Of a stretch of 64,000 nt of DNA, positions 8,515 to 18,353 are shown in pieces. How positions within the stretch are numbered: position 1 is the stretch's first letter; the number at the start of each line of letters is the position of its first letter. The stretch covers positions 310,001 to 374,000 of the forward strand of contig NZ_JAJTTH010000003.1 of the NCBI RefSeq assembly GCF_021341665.1. Direction: 5' to 3'. Position numbers and translations under genes: made by a program. The notes beneath the pieces are model-generated. The model did not search any database. It saw nothing but the letters and a program-made list of their open reading frames with translations, and was not told the origin of the DNA. The stretch comes from Pseudomonas sp. Au-Pse12. GTDB lineage: Bacteria; Pseudomonadota; Gammaproteobacteria; Pseudomonadales; Pseudomonadaceae.

Positions 8515-10758
8515 TCAGGGGGTCCGGTTGCGCCGGGTCTCGATGATGTTCGGCAATTGGGAAATTCGCCCCAGCAGGCGACCCAACGCGTCCAGCCCCG
8601 GAATCTCGATGGTCAGGGACATCAACGCGGTGTTGTCCTCCTTGTTCGAGCGGGTGTTGACCGCCAGCACGTTGATCCGCTCGTTGAGCAGCACCTGGGA
8701 CACGTCACGCAGCAGGCCGGAACGGTCGTAGGCGCGGATGATGATGTCCACCGGATAGGTGAGCACCGGCACCGGCCCCCAGCTGACCTGGATGATCCGC
8801 TCCGGCTCGCGCCCGGCCAGTTGCAGCACCGAGGCACAGTCCTGGCGGTGAATGCTCACGCCACGGCCCTGGGTGATGTAACCGACGATCGCATCCCCCG
8901 GCAGTGGCTGGCAGCAACCGGCCATCTGGGTCATCAGGTTGCCCACGCCCTGGATCTGGATGTCGCCGCGCTTGCCTGGCTTGTAGCCGGCGGCCTTGCG
9001 TGGAATCAGCTCCAGCTGCTCGTTGCCGCGCTCCGGCTCCACCAGTTGCTGGGCCAGGTTGACCAGTTGCGCCAGGCGCAGGTCACCCGCGCCCAGGGCG
9101 GCGAACATGTCCTCGGCGGTCTTCATGTTGGCCTTGTCCGCCAGCTTGTCGAAGTCCACCTGAGGCAAGTCGAGACGGCTCAGTTCGCGCTCCAGCAAGG
9201 TCTTGCCAGCGGCCACGTTCTGATCGCGAGCCTGCAGCTTGAACCAGTGGACGATCTTCGCCCGCGCCCGCGACGTGGTGACGTAGCCCAGGTTCGGGTT
9301 CAGCCAGTCACGGCTCGGCGTACCGTGCTTGCTGGTGATGATCTCCACCTGCTCGCCGGTCTGCAGGCTGTAGTTGAGCGGCACGATGCGCCCGTTGATC
9401 TTCGCGCCCCGGCAGTTGTGACCGATCTCGGTGTGCACCCGGTAAGCGAAGTCCAGCGGCGTGGCGCCCTTGGGCAGGTCGATGGCGTGGCCGTCGGGGG
9501 TGAAGATGTAGACCCGGTCCGGCTCGATATCGACCCGCAACTGTTCGGCCAGGCCGCCGATGTCCCCCAGCTCTTCGTGCCATTCCAGCACTTGGCGCAG
9601 CCAGGAGATTTTCTCTTCGTAATGGTTGGAGCCGGACTTGACGTCGGTGCCCTTGTATTTCCAGTGGGCGCAAACCCCCAGCTCCGCTTCCTCGTGCATC
9701 GCGTGGGTACGGATCTGCACTTCCAGCACCTTGCCCTCGGGGCCGATCACCGCGGTGTGCAGCGAGCGGTAGCCATTCTCCTTGGGGTTGGCGATGTAGT
9801 CGTCGAACTCTTTGGGGATGTGCCGCCACAAGGTGTGCACGATGCCCAGCGCGGTGTAGCAGTCGCGCATTTCCGGCACCAGTACCCGCACCGCGCGCAC
9901 ATCGTAGATCTGGCTGAACTCCAGGCCTTTGCGCTGCATTTTGCGCCAGATGGAATAGATGTGCTTGGCCCGCCCACTGATGTCGGCGTTGACCCCGGTG
10001 GCCTTCAGTTCGTTCTGCAGCTGGTTCATCACGTCGCTGATGAAGCGCTCGCGATCCAGGCGCCGCTCGTGCAGGAGCTTGGCGATCTGCTTGTATTGCT
10101 CAGGCTCCAGGTAACGGAAGGACAGGTCCTCCAGCTCCCACTTGATATGGCCGATGCCCAGGCGGTGAGCCAGCGGCGCATAGATGTCGAAGACCTCGCG
10201 GGCGACCCGGTTGCGCTTCTCTTCGTCGGCGCTTTTCACCGCACGAATGGCGCAGGTCCGCTCGGCCAGCTTGATCAGTGCCACACGCACGTCATCGACC
10301 ATGGCCACCAGCATCTTGCGCAGGTTCTCCACCTGCGCCTGAGTGCCGAGCACCAGGGATTGACGAGGGCTGAGGCTGGCCGTGATGGCGGCCATGCGCA
10401 GCACGCCATCGATCAGCTTGGCCACCACCGGACCAAAACGCTGGCTGACCGCCGGCAACTGGATCTGGCCCTCGCGGACGCCACGGTAGAGGACCGCAGC
10501 GACCAGGGAATCCTGGTCCAGCTTGAGATCGGCAAGGATCTCCGCGATCTCCAGGCCCGTGCTGAAACTCGACACGTCCTCGGCGCTCAGCCCCTTGGCG
10601 GCAATGTGTTTTAGCTCGGCCTCGCGAGCAAACTCGCAGGCTTCTTTCAAGGCTTCACGGTCCAGTGCCATGTCGACGCTGACCGTATGATCGAGCCATG
10701 CCTCGAGATTGATACTGCCGTCGGTGTTGATCGGCTGGTGCGCTCTCACCTGTACCAT
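8515..10758 (-). CDS. relA: GTP pyrophosphokinase RelA, (p)ppGpp synthetase
   Basis: RelA makes (p)ppGpp on ribosomes stalled with uncharged tRNA. The 747-residue product has a degenerate N-terminal HD region where YRGVREGQI replaces the HDxxED hydrolase motif, so it should not hydrolyse ppGpp. The synthetase domain at about residues 230-370 carries EFDDYIANPKENGYRSLHT, with the EFDD motif typical of RelA rather than SpoT, and EVQIRTHAMHEEAELG. A TGS domain (VYIFTPDGHAIDLPKGATPLDFAY) and helical and zinc-finger-like regions follow, and then a C-terminal ACT domain. The leftward order rlmD-relA-mazG is usual for gammaproteobacteria. Confidence 0.97.
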   Translation of the reverse strand: MVQVRAHQPINTDGSINLEAWLDHTVSVDMALDREALKEACEFAREAELKHIAAKGLSAEDVSSFSTGLEIAEILADLKLDQDSLVAAVLYRGVREGQIQLPAVSQRFGPVVAKLIDGVLRMAAITASLSPRQSLVLGTQAQVENLRKMLVAMVDDVRVALIKLAERTCAIRAVKSADEEKRNRVAREVFDIYAPLAHRLGIGHIKWELEDLSFRYLEPEQYKQIAKLLHERRLDRERFISDVMNQLQNELKATGVNADISGRAKHIYSIWRKMQRKGLEFSQIYDVRAVRVLVPEMRDCYTALGIVHTLWRHIPKEFDDYIANPKENGYRSLHTAVIGPEGKVLEVQIRTHAMHEEAELGVCAHWKYKGTDVKSGSNHYEEKISWLRQVLEWHEELGDIGGLAEQLRVDIEPDRVYIFTPDGHAIDLPKGATPLDFAYRVHTEIGHNCRGAKINGRIVPLNYSLQTGEQVEIITSKHGTPSRDWLNPNLGYVTTSRARAKIVHWFKLQARDQNVAAGKTLLERELSRLDLPQVDFDKLADKANMKTAEDMFAALGAGDLRLAQLVNLAQQLVEPERGNEQLELIPRKAAGYKPGKRGDIQIQGVGNLMTQMAGCCQPLPGDAIVGYITQGRGVSIHRQDCASVLQLAGREPERIIQVSWGPVPVLTYPVDIIIRAYDRSGLLRDVSQVLLNERINVLAVNTRSNKEDNTALMSLTIEIPGLDALGRLLGRISQLPNIIETRRNRTP

Positions 10759-10816
10759 CTTGCTTTACCTTCCCTACGACGCACATTCAATGCGTCAAAT
10801 CGCTGACCTTCAACGC

Positions 10817-10853
10817 TCAGCTGTGGCTCGCAGGGCCAGCGAACCACAGCTGA
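10817..10853. other. Long hairpin between rlmD and relA
   Basis: TCAGCTGTGG and its complement CCACAGCTGA enclose a further short stem (TCGC/GCGA), giving an almost continuous stem of about 14 pairs. No T tract follows on either strand. It may attenuate readthrough from rlmD or stabilise the relA leader. Confidence 0.4.
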
Positions 10854-10880
10854 AAGATCAGTCGGATTAGACAAGCCATC

Positions 10881-12233
10881 CTAGCTCGCTTCGAATAACG
10901 CCATGGCCTCGACATGCGCCGTCTGAGGAAACATATCGAGGATCCCGGCACGTTTTAACCTGTAGCCCTGCTTGATCAGTTCGACCGTGTCACGGGCCAA
11001 AGTTGCCGGATTGCATGACACATAAACCAACCGCTTGGCACCCAGGCTCGCCAAGTGGCGAACCACCTCGAAAGCACCGTCGCGGGGCGGGTCCAAGAGT
11101 ACCGCAGAAAAGCCTTCATTCGCCCACTGGGCAGCACCCAGAGGTTGGGATAAATCGGCTTGAAAAAAGCGCGTGTTATGCAAATTGTTGCTGGCGGCAT
11201 TGTCAGCGGCACGCGCCACCATGGTCGCCACACCTTCCACCGCCACCACTTCCCGGGCCTGCCTGGCCAGTGGCAGGGCAAAGTTGCCAAGGCCGCAAAA
11301 CAGATCCAGCACCCGCTCATCGGCTTGCGGCGCCAGCCACTCCAGGGCCTGGGCCACCATGGCTTCGTTGACCCCGGCGTTGACCTGGACGAAATCCCCC
11401 GGCCGATAGGCCAAGTGCAAGTCCCAGGACGCCAGGCGATAGCCCAGGGCCTGTGACGGATCAACCGGTTGCGGCTCGCCTTCACCGTGCAACCACAGCT
11501 GCGCCTGATGGAAATCGCAGAAATCCTTGAGGATCGCCAGGTCGCCTTCAGACAGCGGGGCCATGTGCCGCAACAGCACAGCCAGGGCCGAACCACTGAA
11601 CAACTCGACATGCCCCAGCGCCTGAGGCTTGCTCAAGCGCCGCAGCATCGCCGGCAAGCGACTCATGATCGGTTGCAAGGCCTGTACCAGCACCGGACAG
11701 TCGTCGATGGCGACGATGTCCTGGCTACCGCCCGCCCGAAAGCCGACCTCAAGCTGCTTGCCCTTGGCGTCCCAGCGCACCGCCACCCGGGCGCGGCGCC
11801 GATAACCGAACTCCGGGCCACTCAGGGGCGCGGCCCAGGCTTCGGGCTCGACACCCGCGACCTTGGACAACTGCTCGGCGAGCATGCGCTGTTTCAGGGC
11901 AAGCTGTTCGTCACGGGGGAGATGCTGGACGCTGCAGCCGCCGCAACGCCCGGCGTGGGCACAGGCCGCCGGACGACGCAGCTCGCTGGCGCTGAAGATC
12001 CGCTCGGCACGGGCTTCCACCACTTTGCCGTGGGTGCCCAGCACTCGCGCCTCGACCTCTTCACCGGCCAGGGCGCCACTGACGAACCAGGTACGCCCCT
12101 CAAGAAAAGCGATACCGCGCCCATCGTTGGCCAGGCGCTGGATGTTCAAGCGCTGTTTCTTGCCCAGGGGAATCTGCGGGGCCCGGCTGCCGCCCGCAGG
12201 CTGGAAGCGCAGGCCTCTCTCGTGCTTAGCCAT
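10881..12233 (-). CDS. rlmD: 23S rRNA (uracil-1939-C5)-methyltransferase RlmD
   Basis: RlmD (formerly RumA) methylates U1939 of 23S rRNA using S-adenosylmethionine. The 450-residue product starts with a TRAM domain ([20 protein letters not shown]). Next comes the iron-sulfur cysteine cluster [10 protein letters not shown] around residue 90. The SAM-binding motif [14 protein letters not shown] lies near residue 300, and the catalytic Cys sits in [12 protein letters not shown] near residue 405. Length is as expected. Its ATG overlaps the cysM stop by one base, so it is translationally coupled to cysM. Confidence 0.96.
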   Translation of the reverse strand: MAKHERGLRFQPAGGSRAPQIPLGKKQRLNIQRLANDGRGIAFLEGRTWFVSGALAGEEVEARVLGTHGKVVEARAERIFSASELRRPAACAHAGRCGGCSVQHLPRDEQLALKQRMLAEQLSKVAGVEPEAWAAPLSGPEFGYRRRARVAVRWDAKGKQLEVGFRAGGSQDIVAIDDCPVLVQALQPIMSRLPAMLRRLSKPQALGHVELFSGSALAVLLRHMAPLSEGDLAILKDFCDFHQAQLWLHGEGEPQPVDPSQALGYRLASWDLHLAYRPGDFVQVNAGVNEAMVAQALEWLAPQADERVLDLFCGLGNFALPLARQAREVVAVEGVATMVARAADNAASNNLHNTRFFQADLSQPLGAAQWANEGFSAVLLDPPRDGAFEVVRHLASLGAKRLVYVSCNPATLARDTVELIKQGYRLKRAGILDMFPQTAHVEAMALFEAS

Positions 12234-13135
12234 CAGTTGGGCGCATCGAAAATGCCGGTCGACAAGTAACGATCGCCACGGTCACAGATGATCGCGACCA
12301 TGACCGCGTTTTCCACTTCCCGGGACAGGCGCAGCATCGCTGCCACCGCACCGCCGGAAGACACGCCGCAGAAGATGCCTTCTTCACGGGCCAGGCGCCG
12401 GGTCACGTCTTCGGCTTCGCTCTGGGCCATGTCGACAATGCGATCGACCCGGCTGGCCTGGTAGATCTTCGGCAGGTATTGCTCGGGCCAGCGGCGGATG
12501 CCGGGAATGGCCGAGCCTTCCATGGGTTGCAGACCCACGATCTGCACCGCCGGGTTCTGCTCTTTCAGGTAGCGCGAGGTGCCCATGATGGTGCCAGTGG
12601 TGCCCATCGAGCTGATGAAGTGGGTGATGCTGCCCTGGGTCTGGCGCCAGATTTCCGGACCGGTGCCGGTGTAGTGGGCCTCGGGGTTGTCGCCGTTGGC
12701 GAACTGGTCGAGCACCTTGCCACGGCCTTCGGCTTGCATCCGCTCGGCCAGGTCACGAGCACCTTCCATGCCCTCTTCCTGGCTGACCAGGATCAGCTCG
12801 GCGCCATAGGCGGTCATCGCCGCCTTGCGCTCGGCGCTGGAGTTGTCGGGCATGATCAGGATCATCTTGTAGCCCTTGATCGCCGCGGCCATGGCCAGGG
12901 CGATGCCGGTATTGCCCGAGGTCGCTTCGATCAGGGTATCGCCGGCCTGGATCTGCCCGCGCAGTTCGGCGCGGGTGATCATCGACAGTGCCGGGCGGTC
13001 CTTGACCGAACCCGCCGGGTTATTGCCCTCGAGCTTGAGCAGCAAGGTATTGCTGGTGGCGCCAGGCAGGCGCTGCAAACGAACCAGCGGGGTGTTGCCG
13101 ACGCAATCGGCGATGGTGGGGTACTGCAAGGTCAT
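12233..13135 (-). CDS. cysM: Cysteine synthase B (O-acetylserine sulfhydrylase B)
   Basis: CysM is a PLP enzyme that makes cysteine from O-acetylserine and sulfide, or S-sulfocysteine from thiosulfate. The 300-residue product begins at the ATG at 13135 with [20 protein letters not shown]. The PLP-binding lysine lies in [10 protein letters not shown] (about K45), the substrate loop is [13 protein letters not shown], and the phosphate-binding site is [10 protein letters not shown]. The segment [12 protein letters not shown] near the C-terminus distinguishes CysM from CysK. An upstream in-frame extension to 13201 lacks support. Confidence 0.95.
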   Translation of the reverse strand: MTLQYPTIADCVGNTPLVRLQRLPGATSNTLLLKLEGNNPAGSVKDRPALSMITRAELRGQIQAGDTLIEATSGNTGIALAMAAAIKGYKMILIMPDNSSAERKAAMTAYGAELILVSQEEGMEGARDLAERMQAEGRGKVLDQFANGDNPEAHYTGTGPEIWRQTQGSITHFISSMGTTGTIMGTSRYLKEQNPAVQIVGLQPMEGSAIPGIRRWPEQYLPKIYQASRVDRIVDMAQSEAEDVTRRLAREEGIFCGVSSGGAVAAMLRLSREVENAVMVAIICDRGDRYLSTGIFDAPN

Positions 13136-13212
13136 GGCGTATTCGCAATCCAGACTGCGGGGGCGCCTATCATACCGGCAAACGTCCGAGCGCCATATCA
13201 CGCAAAGTGCGG

Positions 13213-13237
13213 GCCTTATGGCTTATTGGCATAAGGC
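13213..13237. other. 8-bp inverted repeat downstream of the sensor kinase gene
   Basis: GCCTTATG and CATAAGGC flank nine bases between the end of the kinase gene and the cysM start. No T tract follows on the minus strand. It is only a weak terminator candidate. Confidence 0.3.
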
Positions 13238-13252
13238 GTCAAACCGCAGGAT

Positions 13253-14608
13253 TCAGGCCGCCAGCAGGCGTAAATGGATGCGCAAGCCCTGGGCCCGGTT
13301 CTGCGCCCACAATTGCCCGCCCTGGCGCCTGACCGCATTGCGGGCAATGCTCAGGCCCAAGCCGAATCCACCATCTCCCGGCCGTGATCCGTCCAGGCGG
13401 ATGAAGGGGTCGAAGATCCGCTCCAGCTCTTGCTCCGCCACCCCTGGCCCCTGGTCATCCAGCCACAGGTGCCAGTATTGGCCGTCGCGCCGGCCACCCA
13501 GGCAGACCCGGGCACCGGCAGGTGAGTGGCGGATGGCATTGCGCAGGATGTTTTCCAGGGCTTGGGCCAGGTTGTTGAGGTGCCCGCGCACCCAGCAATC
13601 GGCGCCCAGTTCACAGCGCAACTGCTCCGCGGACCAGCCGCTTTCGAAACAGGCGTTCTCGCTGAGCATCTCCCACAACGCCTGGACCTGGATCTGTTCC
13701 TCCGGCAAGGGCGCCCGCTCGGTGTCCAGCCAGGCCAATTGCAGGCTGTCTTCCACCAGGCGCTGCATGCCATCGACTTCCCGGGCCAGCCGCTCACGCA
13801 ATGCGGCAAGGTCCTGCTCCCCCTCACAGGCCACCCGCAGGCGGCTCAGCGGAGTACGCAACTCGTGGGACAGATCGCGCAGCAACTGCTGCTGCACGGC
13901 CACGGTGCTCTGCAAGCGCTCGGACATCTGATCGAATGCCCGCCCCAACTCGCCCAGCTCGTCCCGGCGCTGGGTGGTCTCGCTGGACAGCCGCGCATTC
14001 AACTGCTCTGCCCGCCAGGCGTTGGCCTGCTCACGCAACTGGTTCAGCGGCACCACCAGCAAGCGGTACAGGCCGACACACAGCAGCAGAGTGAACAACC
14101 CCGGAATCACGGCATTGGTCATCACCTGCCAGAACACCCGGTAGCGTCCCGGCATGAATCGCGGTGGTAACTCGATGACCAGGCTGCCCAGGGACGCGTC
14201 TTCGGGAAAAGGCACTTTCAACCACGGCAGGCCACGGCTGTGCCGGCTTACCGGCCAGTCCGCGCCACGCAGGAAAGTCAGGTGCTGGGCCTCGGCCGGC
14301 GTCAACGGGTAGCTGCTCAGGGATTGCAGGTCGCTGCCGATGACCCCGATCCAGGTTTTCTCGCGGCTGGCGATCTGCTGGATCCAGGCATCGACACCGG
14401 CGTTCTGGCCATGCTTCCAGGCCTGCTCGGCCTCGCGCGCATAGCTGCCCAGGGTGGCTCTGGCTTCATCCGAGAGATAGAGGTTCTTCTGCTCCACATA
14501 GCGCCCCCAGGACCAGCTCAGCCAGATCATCAGCAAGCAGAAAGCGACCAGTAGGCACGCCAGCTTCCAGAACAGCGAGTGGCGCCCGGGCAGCTCAGGC
14601 CAGTTCAT
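13253..14608 (-). CDS. Membrane sensor histidine kinase (PirS-like by position)
   Basis: This 451-residue inner-membrane kinase has a transmembrane segment at about residues 13-33, a periplasmic domain of about 125 residues, and a second membrane segment at about 165-187. A HAMP region, then the phosphoacceptor motif DLSHELRTPLSRL (about H248), and a HATPase domain with GLGLSIARNAVRRQGG follow. Its start overlaps the response regulator by 14 bp. In P. aeruginosa the pair between gacS and cysM is pirRS, which serves the adjacent TonB receptor gene pirA. Here no receptor gene is present. The signal sensed is unknown. Confidence 0.85.
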   Translation of the reverse strand: MNWPELPGRHSLFWKLACLLVAFCLLMIWLSWSWGRYVEQKNLYLSDEARATLGSYAREAEQAWKHGQNAGVDAWIQQIASREKTWIGVIGSDLQSLSSYPLTPAEAQHLTFLRGADWPVSRHSRGLPWLKVPFPEDASLGSLVIELPPRFMPGRYRVFWQVMTNAVIPGLFTLLLCVGLYRLLVVPLNQLREQANAWRAEQLNARLSSETTQRRDELGELGRAFDQMSERLQSTVAVQQQLLRDLSHELRTPLSRLRVACEGEQDLAALRERLAREVDGMQRLVEDSLQLAWLDTERAPLPEEQIQVQALWEMLSENACFESGWSAEQLRCELGADCWVRGHLNNLAQALENILRNAIRHSPAGARVCLGGRRDGQYWHLWLDDQGPGVAEQELERIFDPFIRLDGSRPGDGGFGLGLSIARNAVRRQGGQLWAQNRAQGLRIHLRLLAA

Positions 14609-15317
14609 CGAAGGCGCTCAGCACATACCCCTTGCCCCACACGGTGCGCAACTCGCGCTCGCCGTAGCCCAGTGCCTTGAGCTTGCGGCGGATCTGACTG
14701 ACATGCATGTCCAGGCTGCGATCATGAGCCGCGTAGCCGCGTTGCAGCACGTGCTGATAAAGGAAGGCTTTGCTCAGTACCTCGTCGGCGTTGCGGTGCA
14801 AGGTTTCCAGCAGGCGGTATTCGCTGCGGGTCAAGCCGGCCCATTGCCCGGCGAAGTAGACATCGCACAGCTCATCGTCAAAACGCAGGCTCTGGACCAG
14901 GCTGCTGGGCGCCGGCGGTGTCGGTCGCCGATCCAGGGCGACCCGGCGCAGGATGGCTTCGATGCGCACTCGCAACTCGGCCATGCTGAATGGCTTGGGC
15001 AGATAGTCGTCGGCGCCCAGGCGGAAACCGCTGATACGGTCGGCTTCCGCGCCCAGGGCCGACATCAGCAGTACCGGCGTGGAATGGCTCTGGCGCAAGT
15101 GCGTGAGCACCTCCAGGCCGTCCATGCCCGGCAGCAGAATGTCCATCAGCACCACATCGAAAGGCCGTTGCCGGGCGAGCCCCAGGCCCTCCCGACCGTT
15201 CTGGCACCAGGTCACGGCAAAGCCACAGCGCTCCAGTTGTTCGTGCACATAGGCGCCGAGCACAGGGTCGTCTTCGATGGTCAGGATGCGTGGCGCGTCA
15301 ACAGATACGGGAGTCAT
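14595..15317 (-). CDS. OmpR-family response regulator (PirR-like by position)
   Basis: The 240-residue product has an N-terminal receiver domain with the acidic pair ED at residues 15-16, phospho-Asp D59 in VLMDILLPG, and the conserved Lys in YLPKPFS. The C-terminal winged helix ends with MHVSQIRRKLKALGYGERELRTVWGKGYVL. I chose the ATG at 15317. The frame stays open to 15488, but that extension has no ribosome site and runs toward the gacS start. It pairs with the overlapping downstream kinase gene and is divergent from gacS, sharing a region of about 220 bp. Confidence 0.88.
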   Translation of the reverse strand: MTPVSVDAPRILTIEDDPVLGAYVHEQLERCGFAVTWCQNGREGLGLARQRPFDVVLMDILLPGMDGLEVLTHLRQSHSTPVLLMSALGAEADRISGFRLGADDYLPKPFSMAELRVRIEAILRRVALDRRPTPPAPSSLVQSLRFDDELCDVYFAGQWAGLTRSEYRLLETLHRNADEVLSKAFLYQHVLQRGYAAHDRSLDMHVSQIRRKLKALGYGERELRTVWGKGYVLSAFDELA

Positions 15318-15536
15318 TGGCTTCTGCAAGTGATTCTCAGTTGGGCGATTATTCAAGATTGCCCGGATCGCGGCAACCAATGCCTTGGTCGCAGCCTGAC
15401 GGCCGGCATTCCAGCCGCCGACTGCCAGGGCGCAATTTGCCAAGATCAGCCCCCGGCAAATCGTTACACTGCGCAGGTGGCGCATCACGGACGTGCCCGT
15501 GGACCTTTCAAAACAGCGTGGAAGCAGGAGAGTTGC

Positions 15537-18290
15537 GTGCTCAAGAAACTGGGAATCAAAGGCCGCGTACTGTTGCTGACCTTGTTGCCCACCAGCCTCA
15601 TGGCCCTGGTGCTGGGCGGCTATTTCACCTGGATGCAGCTCTCGGACCTGCAGACCCAGTTACTGCAGCGCGGGGAGATGATCGCCGAGCAACTGGCCTC
15701 GCTGGTGGCCCCGGCGATGGGCAACCATAACGCCCAGATGCTCGAACGCATCGCCACCCAGGCGCTGGAACAACAGGACGTGCGCGCCGTATCCTTCCTC
15801 GCCCCCGACCGCACCCTCATGGCTCATGCCGGGCCCAGCATGCTCAATCCGGCCCCTTCCGGTAACGGCACGCACATGCTGCAACGCAGTGGCAGCGACG
15901 CGACCCGCTATCAATTGCCGGTCTTCGGCCGGCACCGCAACCTGGCCGGCGACCTGATTCCCGATGAGTCCGACCGGCTGCTGGGCTGGGTGGAACTGGA
16001 GCTGTCCCACAGCGGCATGCTATTGCGCGGCTACCGCAGCCTGTTCGCCAGCCTGCTGTTGATCGCCGCCGGGCTGGCCGGCACGGCGCTGTTGGCGGTG
16101 CGCATGGGCCGCACCATCAACAACCCGCTGACCCAGATCAAGCAGGCCGTGGCGCAACTCAAGGACGGCAACCTGGAAACCCGCCTGCCGCCCCTGGGCA
16201 GCCACGAGCTGGATGAACTGGCCTCGGGCATCAACCGCATGGCCAGCACCCTGCAGAATGCCCAGGAAGAATTGCAGCACAGCATCGACCAGGCCACCGA
16301 AGACGTGCGCCAGAACCTGGAAACCATCGAGATCCAGAACATCGAACTGGACCTGGCGCGCAAGGAAGCCCTGGAAGCCAGCCGGATCAAGTCGGAGTTC
16401 CTGGCCAACATGAGCCATGAGATCCGCACACCGCTCAACGGCATCCTCGGCTTCACCCACCTGTTGCAGAAAAGCGAGCTGACGCCGCGCCAGCTGGATT
16501 ACCTGGGCACCATCGAAAAATCCGCCGACAGCCTGCTGGGGATCATCAACGAGATCCTCGACTTCTCGAAAATCGAAGCCGGCAAACTGGTGCTCGACAG
16601 CATCCCGTTCAACCTGCGGGACTTGCTCCAGGACACCCTGACCATCCTGGCCCCGGCCGCCCACGCCAAGCAGTTGGAACTGGTGAGCCTGGTCTACCGC
16701 GATACGCCGTTGTCGCTGGTCGGTGACCCGCTGCGGCTCAAGCAGATCCTGACCAATCTGGTCAGCAACGCCATCAAGTTCACCCGCGAAGGCACCATCG
16801 TTGCCCGGGCCATGCTGGAAGAAGAGCACGAAGACAGCGTGCAACTGCGTATCAGCATCCAGGACACCGGCATTGGCCTGTCGAACCAGGACGTGCGCGC
16901 CCTGTTCCAGGCCTTCAGCCAGGCCGACAACTCGCTGTCGCGACAACCCGGCGGCACCGGCCTGGGGCTGGTGATTTCCAAGCGCCTGATCGAGCAGATG
17001 GGCGGCGAGATCGGGGTCGACAGCACGCCCGGCGAAGGCTCGGAGTTCTGGATCAGCCTCAACCTGCCCAAAACCCGCGATGACGCCGAGGACCTGCCCG
17101 GCCCGCCGCTGCTCGGGCGACGCGTGGCGGTGCTGGAAAACCACGAGCTGGCACGCCAGGCCTTGCAACATCAGTTGGAGGACTGCGGCCTGGAGGTGAC
17201 CCCGTTCAACACCCTGGAAGCCCTGACCAATGGCATTACCGGGGTGCACCAGAGCGACCAGGCGATTGACCTGGCAGTATTGGGCATCACCAGTAACGAC
17301 ATGTCGCCGGAACGTCTGAGCCAACATATCTGGGACCTGGAACACCTGGGCTGCAAGGTTCTGGTGCTGTGCCCGACCACCGAACAGACGCTGTTCCAGC
17401 TGTCGGTGCCCAACCCCCACAGCCAGTTGCAAGCCAAGCCGGCGTGCACCCGCAAGCTGCGCCGGGCCCTGTCCGACCTGGTGACTCCACGCCGCGCCCG
17501 CAGCGAACCGGAAGAAACCCTCTCCAGCCGCGCGCCGCGAGTCCTGTGTGTCGATGACAACCCGGCCAACCTGCTGCTGATCCAGACCTTGCTGGAAGAC
17601 ATGGGCGCCAAGGTCCTGGCCGTGGATAACGGTTACGCCGCGCTGAACGCGATCCAGACCGAACCCTTCGACCTGGTGATGATGGACGTGCAGATGCCCG
17701 GCATGGACGGCCGGCAAAGCACCGAGGCGATCCGCCAATGGGAAAGCGAACGACACGGCACGCCGCTGCCCATCGTCGCCCTCACCGCCCATGCCATGGC
17801 CAACGAAAAACGCGCCTTGCTGCAAAGCGGCATGGACGATTACCTGACCAAGCCCATCAGCGAACGGCAACTGGCTCAAGTGGTGCTGAAATGGACCGGA
17901 CTGGCCTTGCGCAATCAGGGCCCGGAGCGGGCCAGCGACCGCCCTGAACTGGGCCTGGAATTGCAGGTACTGGACCAGGACGAAGGCCTGCGCCTGGCTG
18001 CCGGCAAGGCGGATCTGGCGGCGGACATGCTGGCCATGTTGCTGGCGTCCCTGGATGCCGACCGCGAAGCCATCAAGGCCGCGCGAGCCGCCAACGACCA
18101 GAACGCCCTGATCGAACGGGTCCATCGCCTGCACGGCGCCACCCGCTACTGCGGAGTCCCGCAATTGCGCGCTGCCTGCCAGCGCAGCGAAACCCTGCTC
18201 AAGCAGGAAGACAGCAAGGCCCTTGCCGCCCTGGATGAACTGGACCACGCCATCGGCCGCCTCGCCACCGAAGCGCGGATCAACGCCTGA
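15537..18290 (+). CDS. gacS: Hybrid sensor kinase GacS (BarA-type)
   Basis: GacS phosphorylates GacA, which activates the small RNAs that titrate RsmA/RsmE and so switches on secondary metabolism, exoenzymes and biocontrol traits in this group. The start is a GTG with an AGGAG site seven bases upstream, giving 917 residues, the usual length. The layout is: membrane segment at 10-32, periplasmic domain, second membrane segment at about 163-185, HAMP, phosphoacceptor H294 in NMSHEIRTPLNG, HATPase, receiver with D717 in VMMDVQMPG, and an Hpt domain with H866 in RLHGATRYCG. All three phosphorelay residues are intact. Confidence 0.97.
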   Translation: MLKKLGIKGRVLLLTLLPTSLMALVLGGYFTWMQLSDLQTQLLQRGEMIAEQLASLVAPAMGNHNAQMLERIATQALEQQDVRAVSFLAPDRTLMAHAGPSMLNPAPSGNGTHMLQRSGSDATRYQLPVFGRHRNLAGDLIPDESDRLLGWVELELSHSGMLLRGYRSLFASLLLIAAGLAGTALLAVRMGRTINNPLTQIKQAVAQLKDGNLETRLPPLGSHELDELASGINRMASTLQNAQEELQHSIDQATEDVRQNLETIEIQNIELDLARKEALEASRIKSEFLANMSHEIRTPLNGILGFTHLLQKSELTPRQLDYLGTIEKSADSLLGIINEILDFSKIEAGKLVLDSIPFNLRDLLQDTLTILAPAAHAKQLELVSLVYRDTPLSLVGDPLRLKQILTNLVSNAIKFTREGTIVARAMLEEEHEDSVQLRISIQDTGIGLSNQDVRALFQAFSQADNSLSRQPGGTGLGLVISKRLIEQMGGEIGVDSTPGEGSEFWISLNLPKTRDDAEDLPGPPLLGRRVAVLENHELARQALQHQLEDCGLEVTPFNTLEALTNGITGVHQSDQAIDLAVLGITSNDMSPERLSQHIWDLEHLGCKVLVLCPTTEQTLFQLSVPNPHSQLQAKPACTRKLRRALSDLVTPRRARSEPEETLSSRAPRVLCVDDNPANLLLIQTLLEDMGAKVLAVDNGYAALNAIQTEPFDLVMMDVQMPGMDGRQSTEAIRQWESERHGTPLPIVALTAHAMANEKRALLQSGMDDYLTKPISERQLAQVVLKWTGLALRNQGPERASDRPELGLELQVLDQDEGLRLAAGKADLAADMLAMLLASLDADREAIKAARAANDQNALIERVHRLHGATRYCGVPQLRAACQRSETLLKQEDSKALAALDELDHAIGRLATEARINA

Positions 18291-18309
18291 CCCAGGGCAA
18301 GACCTGCCC

Positions 18310-18335
18310 GGCGCCCAGCCCGCATGCTGGGCGCC
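18310..18335 (+). other. Perfect 10-bp hairpin between gacS and ldhA
   Basis: GGCGCCCAGC and GCTGGGCGCC flank a six-base loop. It starts 20 bases after the gacS stop, and the ldhA ATG is 18 bases after it. There is no T tract, so it may be an mRNA-stability or attenuation element. It lies immediately upstream of the ldhA ribosome site (AAGGA). Confidence 0.55.
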
Positions 18336-18353
18336 CCGAACAAGGATGCAGCC

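Noticed and set aside
7840..10614. A 924-codon open frame on the plus strand opposite mazG and relA
   Set aside because: It is the mirror of highly conserved genes on the minus strand. Its translation is rich in His, Gln and Arg, with no domain, as usual for antisense frames in high-GC DNA.
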